Positions 34,272-44,700 of a stretch of 64,000 nt of DNA are shown here, piece after piece. The translations under genes were made by a program, and so were the position numbers. The DNA lies in contig JBITNC010000001.1 of NCBI GenBank assembly GCA_050084985.1, positions 108,934,001 to 108,998,000 of the forward strand, read 5' to 3'. Each line of letters starts with the position of its first letter. The first letter of the stretch is position 1. The notes under the pieces were generated by a model. That model did no database searches and was not told where the DNA came from. It saw only the letters and a list, made by a program, of their open reading frames with translations. This stretch comes from Nageia nagi. Lineage: Eukaryota; Pinophyta.

Positions 34272-34907
34272 GTGGATTCAAATCATGGATCACAAATCAT
34301 TCTCATGGAAGAGAATGTTGAAGATAAGGAGCATTGTTGGCTCCCTTATGATGAAGACCACTCACATGGAGTGGAGAAAAATGAAGAGTGCTCCATGGAG
34401 GAGGCATATGATGTTTGTCTTAAAGAGGTAATATGGGATAATGATCCAAGAGAGATCATTGATGAAGATGAGATGAAGGCTATTAACTTCATCCTCAATG
34501 GAGAAGACCACTTATCAAGAGTGGAGAATGAAGATGACTATCTCAAGGGGGAGATGGAAGATAATGAGATAGCCATTGATGGACTTCATGGTGAAATGGA
34601 GGCATCAAAAGATCTTGAGAGTTGTCTTATAAAGGCAACAATATGCAAACAGGAACCATGGGAATTCCTTATCATGAATGAAGAAATGATTGCTTTAAAA
34701 GCAACATCAAAGGAAAGATTAATGTGGATATCTACTCACCAAAACATCATTAGAGGAAATGATTTCTTATTTTTTGGCTTATTTGCTAGTGCTACTAATG
34801 AATGTTTGCTAATCAAATGTGTGAAGGATAGGTTGAAGGCTATGGAGAATGGAGGAGAATGTCTTATCAAGGCATTGTTGAGGATTACATCATGGAGACA
34901 ACATTAA
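34272..34907 (+). CDS. Acidic extension frame of the TR-GAG element, function unknown
   Basis: 211 residues in the same frame as gag, separated from it only by one stop codon and two further codons. The first half is Glu/Asp-rich and repeats the gag-tail motif as EECSMEEAYDVCLKE at residues 38-52, which argues that both were one protein. The second half has WEFLIMNEEMIALKATSKE and CLLIKCVKDRLKAMENGGE. I do not recognise any known domain: no protease, integrase, RT or RNase H residues. Either the stop is a recent mutation or it is read through. Interrupted gag-derived polyprotein is the likeliest reading. Confidence 0.6.
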   Translation: MDSNHGSQIILMEENVEDKEHCWLPYDEDHSHGVEKNEECSMEEAYDVCLKEVIWDNDPREIIDEDEMKAINFILNGEDHLSRVENEDDYLKGEMEDNEIAIDGLHGEMEASKDLESCLIKATICKQEPWEFLIMNEEMIALKATSKERLMWISTHQNIIRGNDFLFFGLFASATNECLLIKCVKDRLKAMENGGECLIKALLRITSWRQH

Positions 34908-35512
34908 AGAGTCTTCCTTGGGAGAATACATTGATGAAAAACTTGGGTCATGTGGATCCAAATGATGATTGTAAAATCTTAGTAAGGTGTGATTTTTTGA
35001 GTGAAACTTTGTGTGAGGAGCAACATTTGGTTGCATATGTAATAAGCCAATGTGTGGCTTTCTATTGTTTGAAAGTGTGTGTAGAAGTTTGTGAGAGAGT
35101 ACTATGGTACAATTATTATTGTGAGATGATGAATACATACTCATGTGGAGTATGGATATGTAATGATGTAAAAGATGATGATGTAAAAGCATGGTTTGAA
35201 GACCATCCAAGAGATGAAAGAGAGTGGTTGATTAAAATCACATATGGAGAGACTTTTGTTGAAGGGGGAGCTTCTCAAGAAAAGGAGGCACTCAATGAAG
35301 GAGCAACATCAACAACAACAAAGAAGATTCCACACAACAAGTGGAAGGAATTCCCACATCATATTTTTCAAAAATTTGATTTCCTATTGATTAATTGGAG
35401 GAAACACAAATTGTTTTCTTCCAACTATTTGATGTCTAAAGAACTCTTTGCATTCCTTAGCATCAAGGGGGAGTATGTTGGAAGTATTTATAACATGATT
35501 CCTAAGTCCTAA
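34859..35512 (+). CDS. C-terminal extension frame of the TR-GAG element, function unknown
   Basis: 217 residues, overlapping the previous frame by 49 bases in another phase, so a frameshift near 34860-34905 probably joins them. Features are several Cys residues (residues 37-100), an HPRDEREWLIKITYGE stretch and a basic KKIPHNKWKEFPHH block. The end FFAFLSIKGEY-like region runs through the PPT and into the 3' LTR. The end of coding in the LTR is normal for retroelements. No known domain is recognised. Composition and position suggest it is one product with the gag frame. Confidence 0.55.
   Translation: MSYQGIVEDYIMETTLKSLPWENTLMKNLGHVDPNDDCKILVRCDFLSETLCEEQHLVAYVISQCVAFYCLKVCVEVCERVLWYNYYCEMMNTYSCGVWICNDVKDDDVKAWFEDHPRDEREWLIKITYGETFVEGGASQEKEALNEGATSTTTKKIPHNKWKEFPHHIFQKFDFLLINWRKHKLFSSNYLMSKELFAFLSIKGEYVGSIYNMIPKS
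35465..35475 (+). other. TR-GAG polypurine tract
   Basis: AAGGGGGAGTA directly before the 3' LTR TGTTGG; a textbook plus-strand primer site for plant LTR elements. Confidence 0.92.
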
Positions 35513-35760
35513 GTTATTAGGATTAATTAATTAGGACTAAAGTATTTTCCTAAGTATCTAGGTCTAAGTATTTATTAGTTTATTGTTATAACAAGTAATT
35601 TGTCATGTAGTGATCTAAGGGTGATACGTATAGTGTGAGTTTTTTTTTTATGGTCATGAGAATATTATTCTCAACTTCTTATCTTGTCTTGTAATGGCTT
35701 TCTTAAGCCTATATATGTAACTCATTTTGATGAATAATCAAGAACATTTTGGTTCTCTTA
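35476..35760 (+). repeat. TR-GAG element 3' LTR
   Basis: 285 bp, about 98% identical to the 5' LTR. Differences include CTAACATG/ATAACATG near the start, ACATA/ACGTA in the middle, one extra T in the T run, and three changes near the TTATATTCTCTTATAATGG block. Followed exactly by the GCTAG target copy. Confidence 0.93.
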
Positions 35761-35916
35761 GCTAGATGGCATAGTTAGGTTCTAAAAACATGATTTTTAG
35801 AGGGTCTAGCATAATAAAGTTAAGCCAAATGTAGAACATGCACATAGAGCCATGTTTTAAATTTCAAGGAAAATGAACATCATGATCAAAAGTTATGGCT
35901 CTAGCAAGGTGCATTA
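35761..35916 (-). repeat. G2 5' LTR, outer part
   Basis: Continuation of the G2 LTR after the TR-GAG insertion. It matches 19618-19766 with the shared blocks AAAACATGATTTTTAGAGG and AAAAGTTATGGCTCTAGC. It ends GTGCATTA, next to the AGAGT flank in T1. Confidence 0.88.
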
Positions 35917-35967
35917 AGAGTTTTACACAAGATATTTATGATAGTTTTGTTGGTTGCCTTATCTTTT
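35917..35967 (-). pseudogene. T1 integrase sliver between G2 and G3
   Basis: 51 bases whose minus-strand translation includes KATNKTIINILCKTL. This is the block expected between the YPQGN motif, found at 42925-42950, and the YALWVYKTS block at 19200. It proves that G2 and G3 both interrupted the same T1 gene. Confidence 0.8.
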
Positions 35968-37579
35968 TGTAATGTGCCTTTCAAAGGTTTATCCAATTTC
36001 TCACTTTATTCTACATTCATTCATAAATTAGGGCATCAAAGTAAATGCTCATTATCCATCCAAACATGTGCTTAAGACTAGAATATAATAATAATAACCA
36101 AATCTAATATAAAGCTCTTATAACATGCAAATATGACCAAAACTAGGGCATAAATCAAATTTATAATGTAACAAAAATATAGCTCTAAAATACCATAATT
36201 TTATGGATTTTTAAAACAAGTTAATCAAAGGCACTATTGTAGTAAATATTGAATATTGAGAAAAAAAATTTGCAAATGGAGACTAAGATACTCTACTACT
36301 CTTAATATCATCAATAAGAATCACATAAATATGTATAAAAAGATATAAAGGGTTCCTCTCACTTATGAGAGTACATTCACTATAACAAGATGATATATTA
36401 CTCTCCAATAGTGAATATTATGGCAATTGATAACTCTCTCTTCAAAGGCAATACTTGCTTATTCAAGACTTACTCACAATCTCTCTACTCTATGCTTCTA
36501 CAATGATCACTATGAGACAAGCTCTCAAATCTCTATCTCAATGCTATGTGAACAATCGTAATCACATGCACTTCACTTGCATTACTTCTCAATACAAAAC
36601 TACATCCAAAATGTTTTATTTATAGATGGGAGAGCCCACTTTGATTGATGTTCAATACCCAACCAATATAATTACATATTGATTTATTGTATTACATAAG
36701 TGGGCTCATGTTCCTTTTTAAATTTTAGTTATCTGCAATATACATACATTTTTATTTTAAATAATAAGAAATACATATACCCAAGTGAACATTACAAATA
36801 TTCCAACATAATTTGCATATGTTCCCATGCATAATGATAATAATAGTATAACAAAAATATATAGGAATATCCATTCATATTTAAAATGTGTTATGAGAGA
36901 TAATATCATCAATAATCAACAAAGAATAATGATATAATAAGCGTATAATAAGTTGTAGAAAAAATACCAAGACTCCAAAATATTTAAAATAGACTCCATA
37001 AGGATGGAACAAGTCCTAAGGAGGATCCCAAGCTTGGCGCAAGTATCAAGATGACTCCTAATGATTGACATAAGCTCCCAAATGGAAATAATAATAGGAA
37101 CAAGATCTCTAATAGGTGTAGAAGTGTATATGATCCATTCGTAGGCTAAGGAGCATTCTTAAGCCCTAAAAGGTACAATATGGAAGCATCCCTAAGATCT
37201 AAATTATCCAAGATCAAATACACAATATGATGTCTTTAAGTAACCAAATGAATTATCTTTATAGCATTCCAAAATTGCCAATATGCCGCTAAATGTTAGT
37301 TGAATAGGATAGGGGAAATAATAAAATATTAAACTACCTCAAAACCTCCCAATATGGTTGACTTGGATGTGGGGTCATTATATCAATTAATGGCCCTTTT
37401 TTACTATCTTAAATAAATACATAATTTTCCCAATTTGAGCATTTTTCCCCTAAGGCATAAATATGAGTATGGTAAATACATAATTTTGATAAATAAAGTA
37501 CTCATAATCTAAGTATTAAAGATTACAATGAATAGGTATGAGGGTATATGTCTAGATGTCCCAAATTGGGAATATTACA
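35968..37579 (-). repeat. G3 3' LTR
   Basis: Plus-strand TGTAATGTGCC to GGGAATATTACA. The stretch from about 36195 to 36825 is absent from the 5' LTR; it contains a TTTATAGATGGGAGAGCCCA segment that could include the transcription start region. On the minus strand the LTR is preceded by TTTGAGGAGGGTGGACT, a purine tract at 37580-37596. Confidence 0.82.
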
Positions 37580-37599
37580 AGTCCACCCTCCTCAAATTG

Positions 37600-38975
37600 C
37601 TTTCCCTAAAGTAATTCCAAATGCATCCCAAAGTGATATTTATCTTTAAATATGCCAAGAGATTCTTGACTCCATAATGATCCTTTAAATGTGCTAGTAA
37701 TCCATCCAAATGATCTTTGAAGCAGTCCCTTGATGATGTCAATATGGTACAAACATGAAGGCAACTTCTCCAAAGTGTAGAAGCAAGAAATGTTGTTGAT
37801 GATGCATGCCTATTCAACCCAAAACATTTTTCCTTGCTTCCAAGTGGATCCCAATACTTTATTTTCACAAAAAAAAAACAACTAATAAGATGTGATTTGA
37901 TCAATTGTAGAAGCTAAGATTTTGTTCAAATGCCTGCTAAGTGTTTCCTTTTCATAGGACCTTATTATTATATCCCTTGTTCCAAATGTACTAAACTTTG
38001 TATGGTTATTCCTAACCAGAATGTAGTGTAAATCAATCAATAGGGGATTGATTTTTTATTCTATAAATTTTTCTCTCTAATTATATCAATCTTTGAACCA
38101 ATATTTGAAAATAAATTGTACCTATTTATGATATATTCTTGTAGGAAAGGTTGTAAGTCTCTACCTTATTTGAAAATATAAAGACTCATACATGTTGTAT
38201 GAAGTTTCATTGGTTGAAATAGTAAGGACTAGTTTTTCCCCTTTATCATCTCATAAACCATATCTCTAAGTGTTACAAAGGAGAGAATCAAATGGGTCTC
38301 AATGTGTGTTTCTATGTCACAATTCATTATGATCAACCAAAGAAATAAAATTGAATCAATAATGCTATTATGAGAAGGAATGATATACCTTATGCCTAGC
38401 TCCCTAAGATATGAATATTTGTAGATCTTCAAAGGGTCTCTTGCTTTCATATGTGATACTTGTTGTACTGTGGAAAGTAGAGTTATTTAACTATCAATAC
38501 ATTCTCTTTACTTTCTATAAAATTATCACAAAAATCAAAGATGATATCTTGGATTTCCCTTTTCATTGGCAATGATTTTTGACCCTCTTTCATGATGCAA
38601 TCATTACTACAATTTATAAGAGTATTATAGTTCTTATTTTCTATTGTTTAGAATAATATTTTGGAAATTTACTTAAACTTTATGCATACCAAACTGAGTA
38701 TATATCCAAGATATGAAAACATGCTTCATAACCTATCATAAAATCTAATTGTGTGACTCTTCCATGTGGTGTGAGAGCTAGGACTATTTCTTGCTATCAA
38801 ATAGTACCCATAAACCCTATTAAAACTAAATTTATCACTATCTAGATGAGCTATGTAGTTTCCTAATGAAGGGTGGGTGTTATAACTATCTTCATTTGTA
38901 TAATACTTACCTTTAACTCTTCTCAATTTGAGTATGTTCATGACTGATTGGAGTGATGTCTAAGCCCTAGATGGC
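37600..38975 (-). other. G3 3' internal region, unrecognised
   Basis: Two minus-strand open stretches lie here (37575-37904, 109 codons; 38229-38450, 73 codons). The first ends next to the PPT and reads WDPLGSKEKCFGLNRHASS and NLLAYLKINITLGCIW. Neither matches a domain that I know. They may be remnants of a C-terminal gag-pol extension or chance frames. Confidence 0.3.
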
Positions 38976-38979
38976 TATC

Positions 38980-40400
38980 AAAGAGTGTAGGGTATTAATT
39001 CCTTTAAAGGTGACCTTACTTTCTTATTCAATGAAGATTATTTCTAGCTTCTAGTAATTAAAAGTGACATATCCTAATTGATACAACCATTAAACTTCTA
39101 AGACAATATGAGGATAGTCGTCCATGGAGTAAACATAGAAGTCATCTAGAATAGTGTAGTTTTAATAGTTAACTTTGTTGGAAATTATAATGAATTATTG
39201 TGTAATATTTCTCTCTAATGTAAATTCACTTAATGCTTAAGTATTAAGGGAATAAAAAGGGAATAAGATTTAACCTTACTCTTAGGTAAAAGTGTGGTTA
39301 AAGAGTGGGTTTCATCTTATAAATAGAGAGGTACCCCCTCTCTATTATGTACTTGTAGAAGCATGGTAATGCTTGTCTTGTAGAGTTGTAGGAATGCTCT
39401 TGTAGGAGCTTTGTAGAAGAATTGTTGAGAATTCATAGGAGAGTTATCATATGAGAAGTGATAGAAAGGATAGTTCAAAGTGTATGTACTCCTAAGAGTT
39501 GGAGGAACCACTATACATGGTGTGTTATCATTTATATGATTGATTCTTTCTTAGCTAGATGATTGAATGTTATATTTGTTGGAGAAAATCAAAGGAGATC
39601 TTGGTTATGGAATCCTCCAATTGAATAAAATTTATGATATCTAATCATCCATTTTCATATGTTTTGATAGCATTATCATTAGTGACTCCAAATTCTTGAG
39701 TTTAAACTCTTTCTAAGTTTTATCTAAGAAAAACATTTCAACTATGAATTTATAGGTGGATCCATTAGATACTAGTGTAAGGATGGATTCTCCCATAATA
39801 TGCTCTTCTAATTTGAGAGTACAATATTTGATGGATTTAATCAATGGTTTTATGCATTCTCTAAGATCCTTTTTTATTCTCTTGGTAGATAAATGAGGGG
39901 TGTCTCTTAAGGCTAGTCTTTTCCCATATATATGAGGCCTAGTGATTCTCATAGCCTTTGTAGAGAATGCTTGGTGGAGTTTTAACATTTCAATACAAGA
40001 TGAGGGACTAATTTTATTTTCAAGAATGAAAGAATATGAAGAGGAAATAAAAGTTAATAGACCCATATATGTACCTTATTATTGGATAACCTTGGGTATC
40101 AAAGTCCATATTTGTTCCAATGGTATCCATCTATCCTCTTGTGGTCCCATGCTTGAGGTGGTTTATTCTTTGGTACTTGATGTGTTACCTCTAATATTTT
40201 TATAGAAGAATTTTGGTTCTTTTCCTTGATGCCTTGAAGTGTGATTTCATGACCACCACTCTTGAACTTAAATTAGAAGGTTGAGTGGTTGGTGATGTAG
40301 TCTCCAAAGGATACCAACCATAGTACCCCTAAGACAACATGAGGTAAATCTCCCAAAGGGAACATGAACAATCATCTTTAATAGTCTAGTCTTTCATTAT
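38980..40400 (-). pseudogene. G3 protease relic, partly duplicated
   Basis: Going down the minus strand: LPHVVLGVLWLVSFGDY with FKFKSGGHEITLQGI at about 40385-40210, the C-terminal block of a gypsy protease. Then KYCTLKLEEHIMGESILTLV with active-site remnant SNGSTYKFI (family D-S/N-G-STHNFI) near 39770. Then a second C-terminal block, DDFYVYSMDDYPHIVLEV with FNYQKLEIIF-like residues near 39130-39010. The VLGVQWL-type block thus occurs twice, before and after the active site. The catalytic Asp is lost. The second half is interrupted near 39176-39570. Confidence 0.65.
39176..39570 (+). repeat. Possible solo LTR or small insertion in G3 protease
   Basis: Starts TGTTGGAAATTATAATG at the point where protease coding breaks. 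It contains a promoter-like CTTATAAATAGAGAGG at about 39316-39331 and repeated GTAG-AGCTTTGTAG-like blocks. The length and TATA placing suit a copia LTR. I found no CA end or target duplication, and the right border is a guess. Confidence 0.35.
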
Positions 40401-40739
40401 CTACTTAATTACCATAATTATTTATTCATCCATTGATATACACATTTCAAATGGGTAGAACTCCATTCAATTACATTTAGAGGTACACTTTTCATTGAAA
40501 ACTTACTTATTCTAAACTTATAGTGAAGATTGATCTCAAAACTATTAAACTTTAAGCTAAGTATTATTTCACAACCTTGAATGCTGTATTATTGTGTATA
40601 CTTGTGTGACTTGGGATTATTTTGATGTTCATGGTTCTACATGATGGATCATCCTCATTATACTCATCACTATCCTCATATTCCTCATTAGAGGATTGTT
40701 CTTCTGAAAAGACCTTAATGTAATGTATAGCTCTTTTTC

Positions 40740-41880
40740 CAAGGCAATAATGACCCATTGTCCAAGGTTATTTACAACTAAATCATATATTCTTCCTCCT
40801 TAGTTCATTTATTTCATTTCTCTCACCCTTGGTTCTTCTTGTATATGTAATGGGAGGAGTAAGTGTGGGCTTCCCACTTGATTAATCTCTTTTTGGTGGT
40901 GAGATGTCTTTCCTAAATGGTGATCCCATGCTAGGTCTATGGTATGGTGTCACTTGCTTGGCCCTTAGAAGTGTAGAATCTTCAAGAGTAAGATCCCTTT
41001 TGATTACATCCTATAGAGTAGGTGGATCAAAAGATTTGATAAATCCATTTAAGGGTTCTATAAGTCCCTCCATAAAGAGGAAAGTTATCCTCTTATCCAA
41101 TATATATGAACTATAACTAAAATCCTTTAAAATTCTTCATCATAGCTACCTATAGAAGTAACTTGGTAAAGTGTAGCCATCTCTTAAAAATATTCTTCTT
41201 CATCCTTTCTTTCAAATATATCAATAATATTTGAAAAAACTCTTCAAAGATGAAAACCTTATTATTCCTTAAGGTGGTGACCCATTGTGCCATCATTCAT
41301 ATGCTATGCCATCAAGGTGAAGGGAGGTAAATTTGATTGCATCTATTTTTCTCATAAAGGGAAAGAGTGAAATAAGTTTGAAGCTTGTGTAACCAAACTC
41401 TAGGTGTAAGGGTGTTACCATAAAACATAGGTACTTGCAACATTTGTAGGTATTTATTATCATTAATAATCATTCCCTTTTATTATTTTTTTAAGTGTTT
41501 ACTTGAATTCAGCACTCTTATATATTGGATGAAGTAGATGTTAAGGCATTAATTAGGGTTTTACACTTCCTATTATAAAAACATAGGCATGGATGGATTG
41601 GATAGAGGTGGATGAGTAGGATGGATGAATTATTTACTCCTTTTATATAGTGTGGCTACCCTAGTTAGGAATATTGATCTCTCTTATGCTTATGGAGTTA
41701 GTGGAAGAGCATCCACCTTATTCACAAGTTGAGATAACAAGTCTACCATGGTTGTAAACTATTATGTCAGATAAAATTCTTTTTCTCTATCTATTTTTTG
41801 AGTCACTTTCACTCTTCATATCTAAGGAATACATATTACTTCTTTTAAATTTGATGCTTTGGCATGTAGGAAGTCTTCAC
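40740..41880 (-). pseudogene. G3 gag relic
   Basis: Visible blocks: VWLHKLQTYFTLSLYEKN near 41400, IKFTSLHLDGIAYE-WW near 41330, EEFFQILLIYLKERMKK near 41240, EMATLYQVTSIGSY near 41160, and RITFLFMEGLIEPLNGFIKS near 41090. This is the retrotrans_gag pattern in order. The knuckle near 40770 reads FSCKxPWTMGHYCLGK with a stop where the first Cys should be, followed by IHYIKVFSEEQSSNEEYED, a typical acidic spacer before protease. The open 64-codon stretch at 40564-40758 is this spacer. Frames are broken by indels. Confidence 0.82.
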
Positions 41881-41897
41881 AAGTTGGTATGAGTTTA

Positions 41898-41911
41898 AGC
41901 TTTGATACCAC
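41898..41911 (-). other. G3 primer-binding site
   Basis: The minus strand reads TGGTATCAAAGCTT right after the LTR end CATTATAG; Met-tRNA type with one mismatch. Confidence 0.85.
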
Positions 41912-42918
41912 TATAATGTACCTTTATAGGGTTTATCCAATTTCTCACTTAATTTTGCATTAATTAACAAATTAGGGGATTAAAGTAAATGCTCATTAAC
42001 CATCCAAATATGCACTTAAAACTAGAATATAACAATAGTAGCTAGATTTGATATAAAGTTCTTATAAAATGTAAATATGAACAAAACTAAGGCAAAAATG
42101 AGATCTATAACATAAAAAAATATATATAGCTCCCAAATACTCTAATTTGCATACATTCCCATGCATAATGGAGATAGTAGCATATGAAAAATATATAAAG
42201 AACATTCATTAATATTTGATATGTAATATGAGAGCCAATATCATCAATAATCAACCAAGAATAACTATAAGGCTATAATAAGCCTATAACAAGTTATAGG
42301 GAAAAGCCTAAATCTCCAAATTGCTCTAACTAGACTCCATAATGTTATCATAAGTCCCAAGGAGACTCCCAAGCTTGGTGCAAGTTTGAAGATAACTTAT
42401 AATGGTTGATACAAGCTCCCAAATATAAATAATGATAGGTGCAAGCTCTCTAAGAGGTGTAGAAATGTAGATAAAATACTTATAGGCTAGGTAAAAACCC
42501 TAATCCCTATAAGGTAAAGAAGGGAAGCACTCTTAGGCTTAAAATGATATAACATTGAATGCATAAGATGATATCCTTAAGTGATAAAATAAATTTCCTT
42601 TATAGCATTCCAAAATTACCAATATGCCCCTAGAAGGTAGTCGACTAGGAGAGGAGGAATAATAAAGTATTAAAGGATCCCAAAAATTCTCAATATAAAT
42701 GACTTGGATGTGGGAACATTATATCATTAAATGATCCATTTTATTATCATTAATAAATACATAATTTTTCCAATTTGAGCATTTTACTCTAAGGCACAAA
42801 TATGAGTATTATAAATACATAAATTGATAAAAACATTTACTCCTAATCTAAGTACTAAGGATAATAATGAATAAGTATGAGGGGAGATATCTAGATGTTC
42901 CAAATTGAGGATGTTACA
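41912..42918 (-). repeat. G3 5' LTR
   Basis: 1007 bp, plus-strand TATAATGTACC to GAGGATGTTACA. It matches the 3' LTR at both ends (shared AAGTAAATGCTCATTA and TCTAGATGT blocks) but lacks about 600 central bases, joined near CTCTAATTTGCATAC at 42148. Confidence 0.82.
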
Positions 42919-44700
42919 ATTGTATATTACCTTGTGGATAATATATTGATGCAAAATTTTCCTTTATCTTGAATACTTTACAAAAATATCTATCTCATTT
43001 TCTTCTAAATTTCTTTCTATTATACATGATTAGGTGAGATGAAACACCAAATCTTGTTATTATGTTGTCACTTAAGAATTTCACAATTTGAGGATCCTTA
43101 GATGATCTTAAAGATACTTCTTCTACCCATTTTGTAAATTACTCAATAGTAACTAAGATGAATTTATGTCTTCACTATATTTAGGATTGATAGCTCCAAC
43201 CAAATCTAAATCCCAAATAGAAAAAAGGCCAAGGAGATATCATTATAGCTAGTTCTCTTGAAGGAGCTTATTTCAAGTTACAATGATTTTGATATTTTTC
43301 ACACTTCTTAACATGTAGGATGTAGTATTTTTCCATATATGGATAATATTAAACTATCCTTAAAAGCTTATAAAAGATAGCCTTTCCATTAAAATGTCAT
43401 CCACTTATATTATCAAGTACTTATTATATAGCCTTACTACCTTTATTACCATTTAAACTCCTAAGTAAAGTACTATCAAATGATATTTTATAAAGAACAT
43501 TACCAATGATTATATATTTTGGTACCATTTTCTTGAGTATTCACTTATGTAATTTTGTTTGACATGAATTTGGAATCTTTTTCTCTTTTAAGTAATTGTA
43601 AATATCAACATACCACTCATGTATTTGATGGATGGCATATAAAAATGGTTCCTTCTCAAAGAATATGTTGATGTTATCCTTAGCTAGGAAAGATTTTTAC
43701 CTTATACTCTTGATTTTGATAATGGTTTCCTCATATTAAACTAATATTGGTGTAAAAGAAGCTACATTGACCAAAGCATCAATAACATTTTTACTATTTC
43801 TTAGAATCTTATCAAACTAAATTTGTACAAAATATATCTAAATCATTCTTGTGATTAGATATTTTAATGACTGTAACTTTTTATCTTTTGTATTGTAAAC
43901 ATCATTAATTTATTTTCTGATAAGTTAGGAATCACCATAAATATGTAACTTGCTAATATGAAGGTTAATAAAAACCTTTACCCCTAAGATTAAAGCTTCA
44001 TACTTAGCCATGTTGTTAGTACATTCAAAATTTAACTTGTAGGCCATAGAAATCATACCACTTTTAGGAGATACCAAAATAATACTTGTCCCATCCTATT
44101 ATAGGAACACTTATAACCATCATAGAAAAATTTCCATTATTTATCTTCTACCTACTCAACCAATGCCATAAGTTTATCCTTGAATTCAACTTTGTTTATA
44201 GGAGTGTTATCACATGGTGCCTCAACCAACATATTAGCGATAACATGTCCTTTAATTACCTTTTGATGTATATAGATGAGGTAAAATTATTTCAATTACA
44301 TTATCCATTTGGCTAATCTATGTTTCAATTATGGTTTGAATAATAAATACCTCAATGAATCCACTTGATCTACTATATGAGTGGTGTTTGTGATCATGTA
44401 ATGCCTTAGTGTTTATGTGGTATAGACTATGGCATAAAATAAATTCTTAATTAGAGTATATTTTATTTCTTATTCTTGTAATGTTTTGGATAAATGATAC
44501 AAATCTCTTTCTTTATATTCCTTTTCAATTTGTACTAAAATAATTCCTATTTCATGACTCATAGCTGAAATATATAGATATAAAGGTTTCTTATGATCAA
44601 GTGGTTGTAAAATAGGAGGATTAAGTAGTTACCTTTTGAGATAATCAAATGATTTTTGATACTCCTCAATCCAACCATACTTATTTTATTTCTTAAGAAA
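42919..44700 (-). pseudogene. T1 RNase H, second RNase H and integrase core
   Basis: From 44700 down: first RNase H with EYQKSFDYLK, LLNPPILQP, YLYISAMSHEIGIILVQ and LRHYMITNTTHI. A linker MLVEAPCDN follows. Second RNase H near 44100-43850: GTSIILVSPKSGMIS, FECTNNMAKYEALILGV and LHIYGDS. A zinc-region remnant lies near 43400-43230 (KCEKYQNHC). Integrase core near 43170-42930 has HKFILVTIE-FTKWVEEV, FLSDNIITRFGV and IYYPQGN. Two RNase H domains are the mark of the Tat lineage. The gene is cut at 42919 by G3. Stops are frequent. RT is absent above 44700. Confidence 0.85.

Larger units (their letters stand above)
31824..35760 (+). mobile_element. TR-GAG type non-autonomous copia-like element, young
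   Basis: 3937 bp with LTRs 31824-32107 and 35476-35760, PBS 32110-32121, PPT 35465-35475 and exact GCTAG target copies at 31819-31823 and 35761-35765. LTRs differ by about five substitutions and one base in a T run, roughly 98% identity. The inside codes for a UBN2/DUF4219-type copia gag and a long unrecognised acidic extension. There is no protease, integrase or RT. This matches the published class of terminal-repeat elements with a GAG domain. Movement would depend on enzymes from a related autonomous copia. It has inserted in G2's 5' LTR, and the empty site is visible in the 3' LTR. Confidence 0.93.
19265..35916 (-). mobile_element. G2: Ty3/gypsy element carrying two nested insertions
   Basis: 3' LTR 19265-19766, integrase 19790-21258, RT 28800-29760, protease 29765-30190, gag 30500-31260, PBS 31460-31472, and 5' LTR 31473-31823 plus 35761-35916. 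B1 sits between RT and integrase, and RNase H is missing there. The TR-GAG element sits in the 5' LTR. The flanks ATAGT (19260-19264) and AGAGT (35917-35921) agree at four of five bases and are a plausible target duplication inside T1's integrase. LTRs agree at about 85% by eye. Without its guests the element is about 5.2 kb. Confidence 0.85.
35968..42918 (-). mobile_element. G3: Ty3/gypsy element with gag and protease only
   Basis: 5' LTR 41912-42918, PBS next to it, gag 40740-41880, protease segments 38980-40400, unrecognised 3' part, PPT and 3' LTR 35968-37579, all on the minus strand. No RT, RNase H or integrase blocks were found in the 4.3-kb inside, so it is a deletion derivative or a non-autonomous family member. 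The 3' LTR is 1612 bp but the 5' LTR only 1007 bp, owing to a gap of about 600 bases. It sits in T1's integrase. The flanks (minus ACAAT and ACAAA) are a possible imperfect target duplication, depending on the exact LTR end. Confidence 0.78.

Noticed and set aside
34890-35210. Minus-strand His-rich 106-codon open frame
   Set aside because: Antisense shadow of the TR-GAG C-terminal frame; the His codons mirror plus-strand Met/Asp codons.
31824-35760. Endogenous pararetrovirus or virus-derived gene in place of a retrotransposon
   Set aside because: Paired LTRs, PBS, PPT and a 5-bp target duplication are LTR retrotransposon features, and no viral movement or coat protein block is seen.
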